Source: Smittia aterrima (lineage: Eukaryota > Arthropoda > Insecta > Diptera > Chironomidae). From it: 64,000 nucleotides of DNA. A program made the position numbers and the translations under genes. The stretch covers positions 9,176,001-9,240,000 of the forward strand of contig CP093831.1 of the NCBI GenBank assembly GCA_033063855.1, read 5' to 3'. The notes beneath the pieces were generated by a model. The model searched no databases, was not told the DNA's origin, and saw only the letters and a program-made list of their open reading frames with translations. Below are positions 51,199 through 60,570 of this stretch, one piece after another; positions within the stretch are counted from its first letter, which is position 1, and each line of letters starts with the position of its first letter.

Positions 51199-52121
51199 TT
51201 AGTTTGGGAAGAACTCATCCTCTGTCGCTCTTTCAAAAACTTGATTCATTGCATGAAGAACTTTTCTTTCCATTGCAGATTCAATCTGAGGAAGCATATC
51301 TCGCTCGATTAAATTAATGTTTTGGTTAATGACTTGGTTGCCAGCATCCTCTAAAGCTTTCTGACCATTGAACAAGTTGGTGAAATGAGCTGTCAAGCCG
51401 CCGTGCTTAATTTCAACTTTGCAATTATCGAACTTGATGTATGAGTAGCCACTTCTCTGGTAACGACTTCCAACAAGCTTCACAAGCAACTTAACGCTGT
51501 TGATGTTAGCGGAGGCGTCGCCGGATCCTTGAAGATTAAATGCACCAAGTTGCCAGTTGAGAGAATATTTAGAAACTGCAGAAACTTTTGGAACTGAAAA
51601 CAGCATCTCGACCTGTTTGGAAAACAAAATTCTTGCATAAATTATTTGTTGACGGTGAATAAAATCTTTCCACAAAAAATAACCTTGAGCTTCTCCACAT
51701 TCACTCGCATTTTTTCAATCTTGAAATTGGAGAGTCCGTGCGCTTTCACTCCCGCCAGTCTCATGTCAAATCCTCGAGTCACTGAGAGATCGCCAAGATT
51801 TAATGGCTCAAGAGCTAGTTCAATTAAATTATTTTATTTATGAGATGACAAAGTTAGACGAAGAGAGATTTCTTACGTTCAATAACAAAGCCTGGAGCAA
51901 TTTGTCCTGTTTTCAATTGATTTCTTAAAAGCTCTATTGAGTTCTTGAAGCAAGCCGCAATTTGAGGATCATTGCGAGAACAAACTCTGATTTGAGGCGC
52001 TGAAACAAAAGAATTTTAATAAAATTTCCTTGTTTTAAGATTTTAGCTACTTACGAAGCGCTGGTGAACAAAAGCTAATCAACGAAACTGCTATCAAGAT
52101 TTTGGTCACGTGATTTACCAT
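51199..52121 (-). CDS. Takeout/JHBP-family secreted protein, gene A
   Basis: Exons in order of translation are 52121-52055, 51999-51877, 51814-51684 and 51612-51199, all GT-AG, giving 244 residues, the usual takeout length. The product starts with a signal peptide (MVNHVTKILIAVSLISFCSP). It then has the conserved N-terminal cysteine pair in IRVCSRNDPQIAACFKNSIE, the usual PGFVIEPLEPL stretch, and a C-terminal DEFFPN ending like the DELFP of family members. Such proteins bind hydrophobic ligands (juvenile hormone or other lipids) in haemolymph or chemosensory tissue through an elongated TULIP fold; the ligand here is unknown. Upstream, a GACGTCA (CRE-like) lies at 52297-52303. The neighbour on the right is a second takeout-like gene in the same orientation. 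Confidence 0.93.
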
Positions 52122-53352
52122 TTTTATCTTTAAATTATTTTCTTCACTCAAAAATATTTTGGTCTGCTGCTTCGGACGCTCCACATTCGACTGATTTGAT
52201 TTTAACAGACGCGACTCTTTTTTGATAAAACAATTTGCATTTCTTGTTTTGCAGAAGAACATTCACAAAGCGATTAGTAAGGAAGCCGAATAAAAAGACG
52301 TCACGATCCGATAATAAATTAGAATAATAAAATCGGCTGGCGAGTCATAGGAACAAATGTTTCTTGAGTATTTATTTTGAGATTTATTTCAGAAGTAAAC
52401 TTGATTTTATTTTGTTAGAAACCTGAAACAATTTCTTTTTCTTCCTTGTAGACTCAAATGGCCGCAGAGATCGTTCTTGAGACTTTAATTGACAATAAAA
52501 TAATTTAAAATGTTTTTTTTGACAAATTTTTTTCAGAACGGATTCGTGTTATGATGATTGATTTTTCTATAAATAGTCAAATCAATGTTGCACTTTGTGA
52601 TGTTGATGAAGCTGCGAATAATCCGCTCTCTCTGCAGAAGGAGATATTGCGAGTGCAAGTACGAATGAAACGATGAACTTCAAACTAATTCTTCAATCGA
52701 CAAGGATAAGCTTTTTAAAGTTCTTTTGAAACGATGACTTTTTCTTTTGAAATATAATTGAATACTCTCACTTTCAGTTGGAATGAAATGGAAAGTGGTT
52801 TTCGAGATTCAATATTCAAATGTCTCTATTAAAAGTCAAAAGAATTCGGGAAAAGCTTTTCAATGACAAGCTTTTTCAATTTAGAATAATTCCGTTAAGA
52901 TAAAATTTAGATAAGCGCCATCAAGTGATCAGCTGCTCCAAGCTTCTGATAATAAAGTTCGTTTTAAGCTTTAAAATTCTTAAAGCTTCTAAGAGCTTTT
53001 ATGAGGAATTCAGACAATCGTCAAATAATAAACTTTTGAGTTCAATGGAATTTCAAATAAAACTAAAATCTCGGAAAATCTTCCATTTAAACAAAGCTAA
53101 AGAAAACAAATAAAAGTACACCACATCGAAATTGAAATTATAAAAATTTGCATATCATCTTTGTCTACGCTGATTCTAATTGGGAAACTAAACATTTACC
53201 ATTTGTTAGCGACGATGAAGTAACGAAAATCAATTCAATTGACAAAAACAAGAGAATTGATGAGCGGCGATAATGAAAAATGAAACTGGTTTCGCAAATA
53301 CGTCTGCTTTGATTTGTATTTATTGAAGTGTTTAAATATGGAAAACATTTAT
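52122..53352. other. Intergenic region between takeout-like genes
   Basis: The proximal part is the 5' flank of gene A. A short plus-strand stretch at about 52458-52676 has open but interrupted frames (one begins MAAEIVLETLIDNK and stops) and a polypyrimidine-AG before 52537; it could be a decayed exon but resembles nothing I know. A minus-strand AATAAA (53319-53324), 29 nt past the stop of takeout-like gene B, is that gene's likely poly(A) signal. Nothing else is evident. Confidence 0.5.
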
Positions 53353-54268
53353 CTAAGCCGGAAGGAAGACATTGATCGGAGCTTTCTCAAGAACTTGAGC
53401 CGCTGCTTTCAGGAACTTTTTCGCTATAAGTAAGAAACAAAATTTTTTATACTTTGAAGAAAGGAAACTTAGTTAAATCACTTACACAACGAGGTCTCTA
53501 CAGCTGGTTCAATATCTTGAATGAACAGATCAATGTTCTCGTTAACTAAATTGTTTCCGAGATCGGTCAGAACTTTATCGTTTTTGAAGAGACCTTCGAA
53601 GTTCAATTTCATGTCAACAATCTTCACATTAACTTTGCAGTTGTCAACTTTCACGTATTGTTCACCGTCTTTCACGATCATGGATCCAAAGAATGAGATT
53701 TTCAGCTTCAAATGTTCTAAAAAGTAAATTTTCAATCTTCAATTTTTCCCGAAGCTAATTAATTATTTTTACCAAGGATTCCATGTTGAATTCCGTCTCC
53801 GTTAATATTAAGAACTCCCAAGTTCATTTTAAGTTTGTAATTTCCAGTCGCTTCTACTCTCGGAATTTCCACGAGAGCGTCGATCCTAAAGTCTTCGGTG
53901 TTGATTCGCAATTTTTGAATTTGAAAATTTGAAGCTCCACTCGCTTTTAAATTTGAAAGATATAAGAATAATCCGTCACCGCGATCAATTGTGATATCAT
54001 CGATGTTGATTGGCTCAATAGGATCAATCACGAATCCATTTCCTAAATCTCCAGTGGCAAGCTTTGGGCGAATTATTTCAATTGAATGTTTAACGCATTC
54101 TGCTAGATCAGGATTTGATCGATTGCACACTTTGATGATCGGAGCTTTAATCAAAATCGAAAATGAATCTTGATACTTTTGAGCAAAAAGTTAAAGCTTA
54201 CGTAAAACGACGGAATCAATTAGCGTCAAGCACAAAACAAAAACGCAATAGCTTAAACTTCGAAACAT
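53353..54268 (-). CDS. Takeout/JHBP-family secreted protein, gene B
   Basis: Exons in order of translation are 54268-54202, 54144-53773, 53716-53486 and 53423-53353, giving 246 residues with GT-AG introns of 56-62 nt. A signal peptide (MFRSLSYCVFVLCLTLIDS) precedes the family's cysteine pair in IIKVCNRSNPDLAECVKHSI, then GFVIDPIEPINID and the mid-domain NLKASGASNFQIQKLRI. The C-terminal third (VKVDNCKVNVKIVDMKLNFE, LVNENIDLFIQDIEPAVE) aligns well with gene A. The end differs: FLPA rather than the usual DELFP. Only the first intron, after the signal peptide and in phase 1, is shared in position with gene A. Binding of a hydrophobic ligand is expected from the family. Confidence 0.93.
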
Positions 54269-54414
54269 TTTTTTGATCTTCACTATTCAATTTACCACGC
54301 GAGACTGTCTTAAGAACTCATTGCTCTCGCGATATTTAAAGAACTTTTGTCTCAGCAAAATCAAAAATATTTCCTCTCATTCATAATATTTATTCAGACT
54401 TCATAATTTGTTGG
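54269..54414 (-). repeat. Takeout-B 5' flank, original copy
   Basis: This 146-bp flank directly upstream of gene B is repeated, at equal length and about 88-90% identity by eye, at 54695-54840. Shared landmarks include TTTACCACGC, GCGATATTTAAAGAACTTTTGT and CATAATTTGTTGG. Confidence 0.85.
54300..54342 (-). promoter_or_regulatory. Core promoter of takeout-like gene B
   Basis: On the minus strand, TTTAAATAT (54340-54332) is a TATA-like box. About 30 nt farther on lies GACAGTCTC (near 54307-54299), a plausible initiator, placing the 5' UTR at roughly 35-40 nt before the ATG at 54268. The whole flank, including the TATA-like box, is duplicated at 54695-54840. Confidence 0.45.
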
Positions 54415-54450
54415 CCCATCACTTTGAAAATATATCACTGTGATGTTCTT

Positions 54451-54633
54451 GGAAATGCGGTTTTATCTCACAAAGTTCAATTAATAATTAATTTTTAATA
54501 CGTCATACGTCACACGTGTCATTATTCATTCAGTTATTACATAAAGGTTAAAAGAACTCAAAAGAAAGAAATTTAATAATTCAATCTCTTCCTGAACTGA
54601 TTCAGGGTTGAAAGCATCGATTCACATCGTTGA
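54451..54633 (-). repeat. Shared spacer module, copy next to takeout B
   Basis: The sequence from GGAAATGCGG through CTCACAAAGTTCA, ATTCAGTTATTACATAAAGG, AAAGAACTCAAAAGAAAG and TTCAGGGTTGAAAGCATCGA recurs at 57446-57617 and, in part, at 60231-60345 (a weaker match lies near 58150-58235). It sits in the minus-strand 3' flank of receptor last exons or relics, so it marks the borders of the tandem duplications. Confidence 0.8.
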
Positions 54634-54694
54634 CTAGTTTGTCGTACATACAGCCAAAAGTGTAAAGCCAAAAGTGAGTAAGTAAATTGCAGAA
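54634..54694 (-). pseudogene. Odorant receptor last-exon relic
   Basis: On the minus strand, TTCTGCAATTTACTTACTCAC followed by TTTTGGCTTT and CGACAAACTAG reproduces the final exon of the odorant receptors nearby (LQFTYSLLALL...), with an internal duplication of about 14 nt and no intact frame. It has no preceding receptor exons: upstream on the minus strand lies the duplicated takeout-B flank. It is a fragment from recombination between the takeout and receptor loci. Confidence 0.75.
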
Positions 54695-54840
54695 TTTTTT
54701 GATCCTCACTATTAAATTTACCACGCAAGACTTTTTTAATAACTCGTCCCTCTTGCGATATTTAAAGAACTTTTGTTTTAGCGAAGTCGAAAATATTTCT
54801 TCTCATTCATAATATTTATTCACACTTCATAATTTGTTGG
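54695..54840 (-). repeat. Duplicated takeout-B 5' flank joined to receptor relic
   Basis: Second copy of 54269-54414, keeping the TATA-like TTTAAATAT on the minus strand (near 54757-54765). Instead of a takeout coding region it is followed on the minus strand by the odorant receptor last-exon relic, so any transcript from it would be chimeric. Confidence 0.85.
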
Positions 54841-55008
54841 CATCAATTCTCAGAGCTTCTCTTCGTAGTTCTCAGAAAGTTTACGTTTAAGGATTTTTGT
54901 TTTCACGACAGTTCGTTCATAAAAATAAAGAAAATTGATTTTGTGATTGTCTGTCCTTCAGCTGATCCTCAGTATTCGTTTGTATTTCGTAACGAAATTT
55001 TCGTTGCA

Positions 55009-55293
55009 ATGAGTCGTTTCATGTTTTTGCTTTGTTTATTAAGATTTTCTGTTGTTTCCAGTCTGGACTCAGGTAACACGAAAGTTTGATTAGGAGGCGA
55101 CATTTCTCGAAAATTAAACTTTCTTTAAGGGTTCAACATGAAAATCGATATCAACTCGAATGGGCAAAACAAAAGCGAAGTTGTTTACACTCAACAGTTT
55201 GTAGCTCCATCAACGATCAGACTCTTTCAGTTCAGATATTTAGTGGAACAGTTTATTCAGGACAAAGTAAATATGTCTCAAGAAACAATCTAA
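55009..55293 (+). CDS. Possible small secreted protein (two exons)
   Basis: An ATG at 55009 opens a typical signal peptide (MSRFMFLLCLLRFSVVSS). A CAG|GTAAC donor follows at 55073 and a TTTCTTTAAG acceptor ends at 55129, a 57-nt intron like its neighbours. The joined frame gives 75 residues ending ...VNMSQETI at a TAA at 55291, with AATAAA nearby. The mature part has no cysteines and no family I recognise. The first exon (64 nt, phase 1) resembles the signal-peptide exon of the takeout-like genes, so it could instead be a takeout relic on the opposite strand. The region 55209-55290 has a decayed counterpart at 62195-62290. Real gene or relic is undecided. Confidence 0.35.
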
Positions 55294-55826
55294 TTATTAT
55301 TTATAAATAAAATTGAAAATTTATGGTTCAACAAAAATAAAATTAGAAAACAGTTGATTCGGATTCACAAAACTTCAAGCACTTAAATAAACTTTAAATA
55401 TGTACAATATCCGATATACGGAAAAAGTTATTAGATGCCGAAGTTTAAAATGACAAAATTATCGCAATGAAAGATTAACCACTCTATTCTTTTCTTGTTC
55501 ATGTTGACTTGTTTAAAAACTATTGTATACTAGTCTTCCTATGCGGCTAAGTCGCTCGTCTAAATGAATCTCTTCGAATTTTCCCAAAGTTATATCAAAT
55601 TTTCCCGAGTTTTCCCGAAGTTTTTTTTTGAGTTTTTCCGAGTTTTTCCAAAGTTTTCCCGAGTTTTCGATTTCACACTGTTGCTTTTATTGAGCTGATC
55701 AGAGATTAATTGAGTGTCTTTAACTGGACAAATATTTATTTGCTCACACAGAGACATGAAGTTTACATTAAGTGAAAAGTTACTTAAAATTATACAACAT
55801 CTTGTAGATTTTGCAAGTGAAACTTT
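55294..55826. other. Spacer between small gene and first receptor
   Basis: The left part is the 3' flank of the possible small gene, then a short tandem repeat at 55577-55670. From about 55675 to 55826 the sequence is the 3' flank of the receptor and matches 62440-62644 (for example ACTGGACAAATATTTATTTG, GACATGAAGTTTACATTAAG), and partly 60480-60570. Confidence 0.7.
55577..55670. repeat. Short tandem repeat of TTTTCCCGAG-like units
   Basis: About eight imperfect 10-13-bp units built on TTTTCCCGAG / TTTTCCAAAG run through this stretch, with a poly-T interruption near 55621-55629. No function is apparent. Confidence 0.75.
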
Positions 55827-57194
55827 TTAGGTTGTCGTTTGTAGCAACGTCAAAAGCGAGTAAGTAAATTGCAGAACCTGAAATGAAAATATTAAATTTA
55901 AAACACTAAGCTAAAAAATGATCAAACCTTAAGCAACGTCTCAAAGTCAACAGAGTTGAAGATTCCATTGAAACCTTTTAATCGCTGAGCCATGATCAGA
56001 ATCAAGAGCACATCTTTTCCATTCCTGGCTTTCTGAGTGTACCATTCGACTTCGTTGATTGCTGAATTTAAGTTCTCAACACAAACATTGACGCGATTTC
56101 CCATCCAACAATAAATTGAAAGTGGCCCAACTACAATAAAAATCATCCCAAACATTGTGGCCGATTCGTATTCAGAAGTCCGTAAGGCGTACAAGCTCAT
56201 GCATAAGATGAATGCTGACGTTGAAAAATCGATGAAAAAACTGAATCTTAGAATAGCTTGTGCTTCGTTCATCCAATCCATGACTCGATAGCTTCGTAAA
56301 ATCGTTTTCTTCACTTGCTCCTCGACCAAATTTTCTTCAGATTCTTTCTGTTGAAACATTTTTCTGACTTGAAGCGTTAAAGAGTCGATTTCACAACATG
56401 AAAAATTCATCAGCAGCAAAGTGTATCCAGTGTAAAAGTAGAAGATGGGAAATGCAAAACTCGCAATGATCAGATGTTGAATGTAGTGAATGAACCACTT
56501 TGGAGTCATGAAGGAGTCGAATGGCAAGTAAACAAAGTTGAAGTTGTAGAGCAACTGAAAGTTATTGATTTTTTCAAAGAAGAAAGGTGAAGAGACGACG
56601 ACGACAAAGTTAAGAGTCATCATCACTGCACAGCCAACCGAGAATTTAAATTCTTTCTTCATGTAATCAATCGAAAGAGACCAATCATCGTCAGTTGAAC
56701 GAAGTTGCAATCTAAAAGAATTCAATGAAAGTAAGAAAATAAATTTGCACATTTCTTGCCTTTCTTTGGCAATCTTATCCATCGCTCTTTGAATCCTGGC
56801 TTGTAGGAGAAACATGATAGCCAAATAACCGAAATGGCGAATGATTTGAACTTTAAATTTATAAATAATTTTATTAATCGAAAAATTAATCGACGGATAA
56901 AAATCTGCTTACGAAAATATCCAATGTTCTCCATCAGGTCGGTCGCTTTTAAGTTTGCTGAGGTTAATAAGTAGGAACTGATTGCAATCATAAAGTATGC
57001 ATGAACTGCAAGAAGTAGAATGAAGCTAAACAAACAAAAAAATCGTTACATTGAAATATTTTGGAAATGAATTAATTTCACCAAATATTTAATTTTCCTT
57101 CAGCATTTAGAGGATTCAGAAACTTCCACACAATCCCAACTTGAACTTTAACCATTCGAGTTGCATGAACGGACGGTCCTTCAATGATTTTCAT
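55827..57194 (-). CDS. Odorant receptor A (7tm_6 family)
   Basis: Insect odorant receptors are seven-helix ligand-gated channel subunits that work with Orco in olfactory neuron membranes. Exons in order of translation are 57194-57082, 57025-56913, 56850-56760, 56711-55928 and 55877-55827, giving 383 residues, normal for the family. Several hydrophobic segments are visible (FILLLAVHAYFMIAIS; LNFVVVVSSPFF; a segment before FYFYTGYTLLLMNFS; a segment near LCMSLYAL), and the C-terminus FTYSLLTLLQT is the conserved 7tm_6 ending. The third intron is 48 nt with a GC donor (AAG|GCAAGA); two of the paralogues have GT here. Because it is 48 nt and open, retention would add 16 residues in frame. The start is fixed by conservation of MKIIEGPSVHATRMV in the paralogues. 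Confidence 0.93.
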
Positions 57195-57445
57195 TTCTGG
57201 TTTTGCTGACAAATTTTTTGCGTCTAACTTGTCTCACAGTCAATCGGCGAATGAGAGTTGACATAAATTCTCTCATAGAACTTCCATGGACAATGTTTAA
57301 AATATTGAACAATAAACTCCTGAAACTCTGATGACCTATTGAGCTGGGCAGTGTTTAAAATAATTTGCTCATTGAAATGTACAATTTATTCTGTGGGAGC
57401 ATTTTCTTTGAAAACAGGTCGCTGTGACGTGGTCGAAGAAAGTTT

Positions 57446-57617
57446 GAAATGCGGTTTTTTCTCACAAAGTTCATTTAATAATTCATTTTTCCTATGTCAT
57501 ACGTGCTATTATTCATTCAGTTATTACATAAAGGTTAAAAGAACTCAAAAGAAAGTGATTTAATAATTCATGAACTGATTCAGGGTTGAAAGCATCGATT
57601 TGCATTCACATCGTTGA
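57446..57617 (-). repeat. Shared spacer module, second copy
   Basis: It matches 54451-54633 in order over its whole length, including CTCACAAAGTTCA, CATTCAGTTATTACATAAAGG, AAGAACTCAAAAGAAAG and the stretch ending GGTTGAAAGCATCGA. It lies just below the collapsed receptor relic, as expected of the receptor's 3' flank. Confidence 0.8.
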
Positions 57618-57709
57618 TTAGTTTGTCGTTCGTAACAAAGCCAGAAGCGAGTAAATTCTGAAGTAATTATTCGAATTGCATGAACGGATGGTCCTTCGAT
57701 GATTTTCAT
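57618..57709 (-). pseudogene. Collapsed odorant receptor: exon 1 start fused to last exon
   Basis: On the minus strand, ATG at 57709 begins MKIIEGPSVHA, identical to the receptor start for 11 residues. After about 50 nt the sequence passes straight into a receptor last exon (TTTACTCGCTT..., ending CGACAAACTAA) in the wrong frame. Everything between, about 1.2 kb with four introns, is deleted. Upstream sequence also resembles the receptor 5' flank, and downstream is the shared spacer module. An open frame runs through the junction for 78 codons, but its product would not be a receptor. Confidence 0.85.
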
Positions 57710-58620
57710 TTCTGCTTTTCTTGAAAATCTTTTACGTTTAACTTGTCTCACTGTCGCACTGCGAATGAGAGCTGAAATAAATTGCATTAAAAACAAATTT
57801 TTTAAATAAAATATTTAAGAATAACTATATTGCACGAAGGTTATCTCCGGTCTACGGCCTACGACCGCTCCATCATAATCACTCATACAAAAAGTTTCAA
57901 TGAAGTTAAGATCAGCTATAAAACGTCAAGAAAATTTTAAAAAAAATTGTGTTGGGCCTTAGTGAAAGTATTTTTTCCCTATTTTGACTTAGACAATGTT
58001 TAAAATATTGAGCTGGACAGTATTTCAAACATTGTACAATGCAAAATTGTCAATACTGTTTTTTAATAAATAATTCATTGAAATGTAAAATTTATTTTGG
58101 AAAAGCATTTGTCTTTGAAACTAGGTCGCTGTGACGTTGTCGAAGAAAGGAAATGCGGATTTTTCCAATCGATGTGAATATTATTTTGAAGGGTAACAAA
58201 GTTCATTTAGGAATTAATTTTTCATACCTTGTCCTCGCCAATAACCCGTTGAGGGTTATACACGGTCGAGAAACTTATACATATTAAAAAGTTAAAATCT
58301 GAAAGTCTTTTCCTAAGCTAAAGTAGAAGGATATTTGCGCAAGGGAGAATGATTCGGATTTTGGAGGTAATATGTTGATAAGCTAAGTTGGGAGCATATT
58401 TTGTTGGGTTAAAATATATGATGGCAAGAACCTTTTCATTTTTTAAATAATTTATTTTATTACGTTTGCTTGTGTTTTTGCACATATGCCATTATTTATT
58501 TAGATATTACATAAAGACTATGAAAACTAAGATAAAAGAAATCTGATGAATTCAAATCCTTAAGTGTCTCGATAAATAGTTGAAGCGATATTTAGGGTTA
58601 CTTCGATTTTCAAAGTAACT

Positions 58621-59980
58621 TTAGTTTGTCGTTCGTAACAAAGCCAAAAGCGAGTAAGTGAATTGAAGAATCTGAAATGAAAATATCCTGATTTTAAAAG
58701 TTCAATTCAATATTTAATATCAAACCGTTAGCAGCGTTTCAAAGTTAACAGAGTTGAAGATTCCATTGAAACCTTTCAATCGCTGAGCCATGATCAGAAT
58801 CAAGAGAACATCTTTTCGGTCTCTGGCGTTCTGAGTGTACCATTCGACTTCGCAGATTGCTGAAGTTAAGTTCTCAACACAAACATTCAGACGATTTCCC
58901 ATCCAACAAAAAATTGAGAGTTGTCCAAAAACCAAACAAATCATTATTAACATTAGAAACGATCCAAATTTAGAAGCGCTCAAAGTGTACAAGCACATGC
59001 AGAAGACCACTGCTGACATTGAGAATTCAATTAAGAAACTGAATCTTAAGAGTGCTCTGGCTTCGTTCATCCAATCCATGACTCGATAGCTTCGTAAAAT
59101 CGTTTTCTTGACTTGCTCCTCGACCAAATTTTCTTCAGATTCCTTCTGTTGAAACATTTTTCTGACTTGAAGCGCTAAAGCTTCAATTTCCCAACATGAA
59201 AAATTCATGAGCAGCAGAACGTATCCGGTGTAAAAACAAAAGAAGGTATATGCGACACACGCAATGAACAGTTGTTGAAAATAATGAATGAACCATTTCG
59301 GAGTCATGAAGGAGTCAAAGGGCAAATAAACGAAATAAAAGTTGTAGGGCAGCTGAAATCCATTGAAATTGTCAACGAAAAAAGGTGATGAGAAGACGAT
59401 GACAAAGTTAAGAGTCATCATCACTGCACTGACAACAAATATTTTAAATTCTTGCTTCATGCATTTAATCGACAACGACCAATCGTCGTCAGTTGAACGA
59501 AGTTGCAACCTAAAAAAATTCAATGAGAGGAAGAAATAAAATTTGAAGCTTCCTTACCTCTCTTTATCAATCTTATCAATCGCTCTTTGAATCCTGGCTT
59601 GTAGGAGAAACATGATCGTCATGTAACCGAAATGGCGAATGATTTGAACTTTGAAAAAACTAAATTAAATAAACTTTCCTCGAATCTTAAAATTTTCTTA
59701 CGCAAAGTTCCAATGTTCTCCACCAAATCGATCGCTGTAAGATTTTCTGAGATTAGCAAGTAGGAGCTGATTGCGATCACAAAGTATGCATGAGCTATGA
59801 CATTCAGAATGAAGCTAAATAAAAAAAATTATAATACATAATAATTTTAAAAACTTGGTTATTTTACAAAATATTTAATTTTCCTTCAGCATTCAGAGGA
59901 TTTAGAAACTTCCACACAATTCCAACTTGAATTTTAACCATTCGAGTTGCATGAACGGATGGTCCTTCAATGATTTTCAT
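58621..59980 (-). CDS. Odorant receptor B (7tm_6 family)
   Basis: Exons in order of translation are 59980-59868, 59814-59702, 59648-59558, 59509-58726 and 58671-58621, giving 383 residues with exon lengths identical to receptor A. All introns are GT-AG; the 48-nt third intron has GTAAGG where A and D have GCAAGA. The intracellular block FQQKESEENLVEEQVKK and the following RSYRVMDWMNEA are identical to A and C, while membrane segments differ (for example LLMNFSCWEIEALALQ; CMCLYTLSASKFGSF). The C-terminus is ILQFTYSLLALLRTTN. An odour-specific tuning subunit is expected; its ligand cannot be deduced. Confidence 0.93.
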
Positions 59981-60570
59981 TTCTGGTTTTGCTAAAAAAA
60001 ATTTGCGTCTAACTTGTCTCACAGTCAATCGGCGAATGAGAGTTGACATAAATTCTATCATTCAACTTCTATGGACAATGTTTAAAATATTGAACAATAA
60101 ATTCCTGGAATATTGTTGACCTATTGAGCTGGGCAGTGTTTATTATAATTTGTTCATTGAAATGTACAGTTTATTCTGTGGGAGCATTTTCTTTGAAAAC
60201 AGGTTGCTGTGACGTGGTTGAAGAAAGTTGGAAATGCAGTTTTTTCTCACAAAGTTCATTAAATAATTCATTTTTCATACGTCATACGTCTGTGCACACC
60301 ATTTTTCATTCAGTTATTACATAAAGGTTGAAAGAACTCAAAAGAATGATTTAAAAAAATCGACAAAGAAAATTCACGGGAAAATTTTTGTTAAAAATTT
60401 CTCACACGCTCATACGAGAAGTTATAAAGTAAATTTTCGTTCAGGCGGGTGCAAAATTCAAGCGAATTTGATGTAATCTCAATTTATTTGCTCACAACGA
60501 GAAATGAAGTTCACATTAAGTGAAAAGTTACTGAAAATTATACGACATCGATTTGCATTCACATCGTTGA
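59981..60570. other. Spacer between receptors B and C
   Basis: 59981-60245 repeats the receptor A 5' flank (GGGCAGTGTTTA, TTCATTGAAATGTACA, GAGCATTTTCTTTGAAAACAGG) and runs into a shortened spacer module at 60231-60345. 60360-60570 is receptor C 3' flank with TTTCTCACACGCT and GAAGTTCACATTAAGTGAAA, also found in the flanks of A and/or D. Confidence 0.7.

Larger units (their letters stand above)
57195..58620. other. Spacer between receptors A and B
   Basis: The first about 270 bp (57195-57465) are the receptor A 5' flank, closely matched by 59981-60245 upstream of receptor B and partly by 58003-58160. Then come the shared spacer module (57446-57617) and a collapsed receptor relic (57618-57709). 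Beyond that, 57830-58260 has small inverted repeats (CGGTC...GACCG near 57858; TAACCC...GGGTTA near 58241) of unknown meaning, and 58260-58620 shows nothing. Confidence 0.65.

Noticed and set aside
52458..52676. Possible decayed plus-strand exons between the takeout-like genes
   Set aside because: The first open piece ends in a stop with no GT donor, and the second has no partner or family match; not enough to call a pseudogene.
55922..56824. 300-residue receptor frames read without splicing, beginning MAIMFLLQARIQ
   Set aside because: They read through the 48-nt third intron and miss the first two exons and the last exon, all conserved in the paralogues; the five-exon model restores full family length.
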